Assembly (NCBI GenBank): GCA_964397085.1
Contig: CAYNHH010000003.1
Coordinates: 1 to 32,784, forward strand
Direction: 5' to 3'
DNA: 32,784 nucleotides
Origin: CAILAD01 sp964397085
Lineage (GTDB): Bacteria; Patescibacteriota; Saccharimonadia; CAILAD01; BJGX01
The translations under genes were made by a program, and so were the position numbers. Below the pieces are notes generated by a model. That model searched no databases, was not told where the DNA came from, and saw only the letters and a list, made by a program, of their open reading frames with translations. This document shows positions 32,444 to 32,784 of this stretch, piece after piece (positions within the stretch are counted from its first letter, which is position 1; the number at the start of each line of letters is the position of its first letter).

Positions 32444-32784
32444 CTAGTCGTCGATGTGGGGCTTCTCGATAACGAGTGGTTCAACTACCGACTCTGTTGA
32501 TGCAATTTTTACTACATCTTTGTCGATTTTCTTTAATTCTTTGTGTGCAGTATTATAATGATTCACGGTAGTACCAAGTGAATTGCCAAGCTTATGCATG
32601 AATTCATCATAATTCTCTATATGGCGCCCCAACTGACCCACTCTTTTTTGTATTTCTTTCGCTTGCTCTTCTATCTGTAGACCCCGTAAGCCTTGCATAA
32701 CAGTCTGGAGATACGCCATAAATGAAGTCGGCGAAACAATTATGACCCGTTTTTCTCGGTATGCATACTCTATAAGATCCTTTG
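32444..32784 (-). CDS. rmuC: RmuC-family protein, C-terminal part
   Basis: The frame is open to the right window edge, so the 112 visible residues are the C-terminus only. The segment EYAYREKRVIIVSPTSFMAYLQTV matches the conserved end of the RmuC nuclease-like domain (usual RVIIVSPTTLLALL), here quoted only to its core VIIVSPTSF. It is followed by the coiled-coil helices (EEQAKEIQKRVGQLGRHI and HKLGNSLGTTVNHYN) seen in RmuC. The family limits DNA inversions and rearrangements and is restriction-endonuclease-like; the biochemical activity is not well defined. The tail after Lys-Ile-Ala is acidic. trpS starts 19 nt downstream. Confidence 0.88.
   Translation of the reverse strand, partial: KDLIEYAYREKRVIIVSPTSFMAYLQTVMQGLRGLQIEEQAKEIQKRVGQLGRHIENYDEFMHKLGNSLGTTVNHYNTAHKELKKIDKDVVKIASTESVVEPLVIEKPHIDD

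Noticed and set aside
32425..32484. Upstream ATG of trpS at 32484
   Set aside because: It would add 20 atypical residues and overlap rmuC by about 40 nt, whereas the ATG at 32424 gives the family N-terminus and sits at the promoter.
1..32784. CRISPR arrays, insertion sequences, tRNA or rRNA genes
   Set aside because: No regularly spaced short repeats with unique spacers, no transposase, and no cloverleaf with a T-loop GTTCRAnnC was seen by eye; a tRNA scan could still be run.

Overview
The window looks like a chromosomal segment of a Patescibacteria/CPR bacterium, most likely a Saccharibacteria (TM7)-type organism. This rests on overall protein character (small tightly packed genes, surface proteins of CPR flavour, a CPR-style HerA/VirB4-like ATPase) and is an inference, because no rRNA is present. 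UGA is used as a normal stop (the ATGA overlaps at 17674, 16241 and 15393), which argues against the UGA=Gly code of Gracilibacteria/Absconditabacteria. Every protein gene, and the one RNA gene, is on the minus strand, so transcription runs from high to low coordinates.

Layout in transcription order, right to left: end of rmuC (truncated by the window edge); trpS, probably leaderless; a ~510-nt highly structured non-coding RNA of unknown class with a near-consensus promoter and an intrinsic terminator; an AT-rich gene-free stretch with DnaA-box-like sites; a small four-helix membrane protein; pheS-pheT, where pheT carries a complete NlpC/P60 cysteine-peptidase domain inside its B5 domain; an L,D-transpeptidase; a Pro/Gln-rich protein and a membrane-anchored HerA/VirB4-like ATPase; a PKD/LPKTG surface protein with a charged coiled-coil membrane protein; a five-gene operon for an F1-like ATPase; three tandem membrane-anchored fibre/adhesin genes ending in peptidase S74 (endosialidase-type) chaperone domains; gyrB-gyrA; and the start of a SAM-methyltransferase-like gene cut by the window edge.

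The most unusual system is the operon at 13826-18522. It encodes alpha, gamma, beta and a short epsilon subunit of an F1-type ATPase, but no delta, a or b subunit. Its first gene encodes a c-subunit-like helical hairpin with the cytoplasmic Arg-Asn-Pro loop, lacking the ion-binding carboxylate and fused behind a ~175-residue extracytoplasmic domain. This predicts an ATP-driven machine that contacts the cell surface rather than a proton-coupled ATP synthase. It resembles in concept the F1-like X0 ATPases of mollicutes and lies directly upstream of the three surface-fibre genes.

Other points of note: a 162-bp perfect direct repeat covering promoter, leader and the first codons of two S74 genes, which brackets one complete gene; autocleavage Ser/Lys dyads in all three S74 proteins; Val at the GyrA position equivalent to E. 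coli Ser83; and at least two promoters placed exactly 7 nt before a start codon, suggesting leaderless translation.
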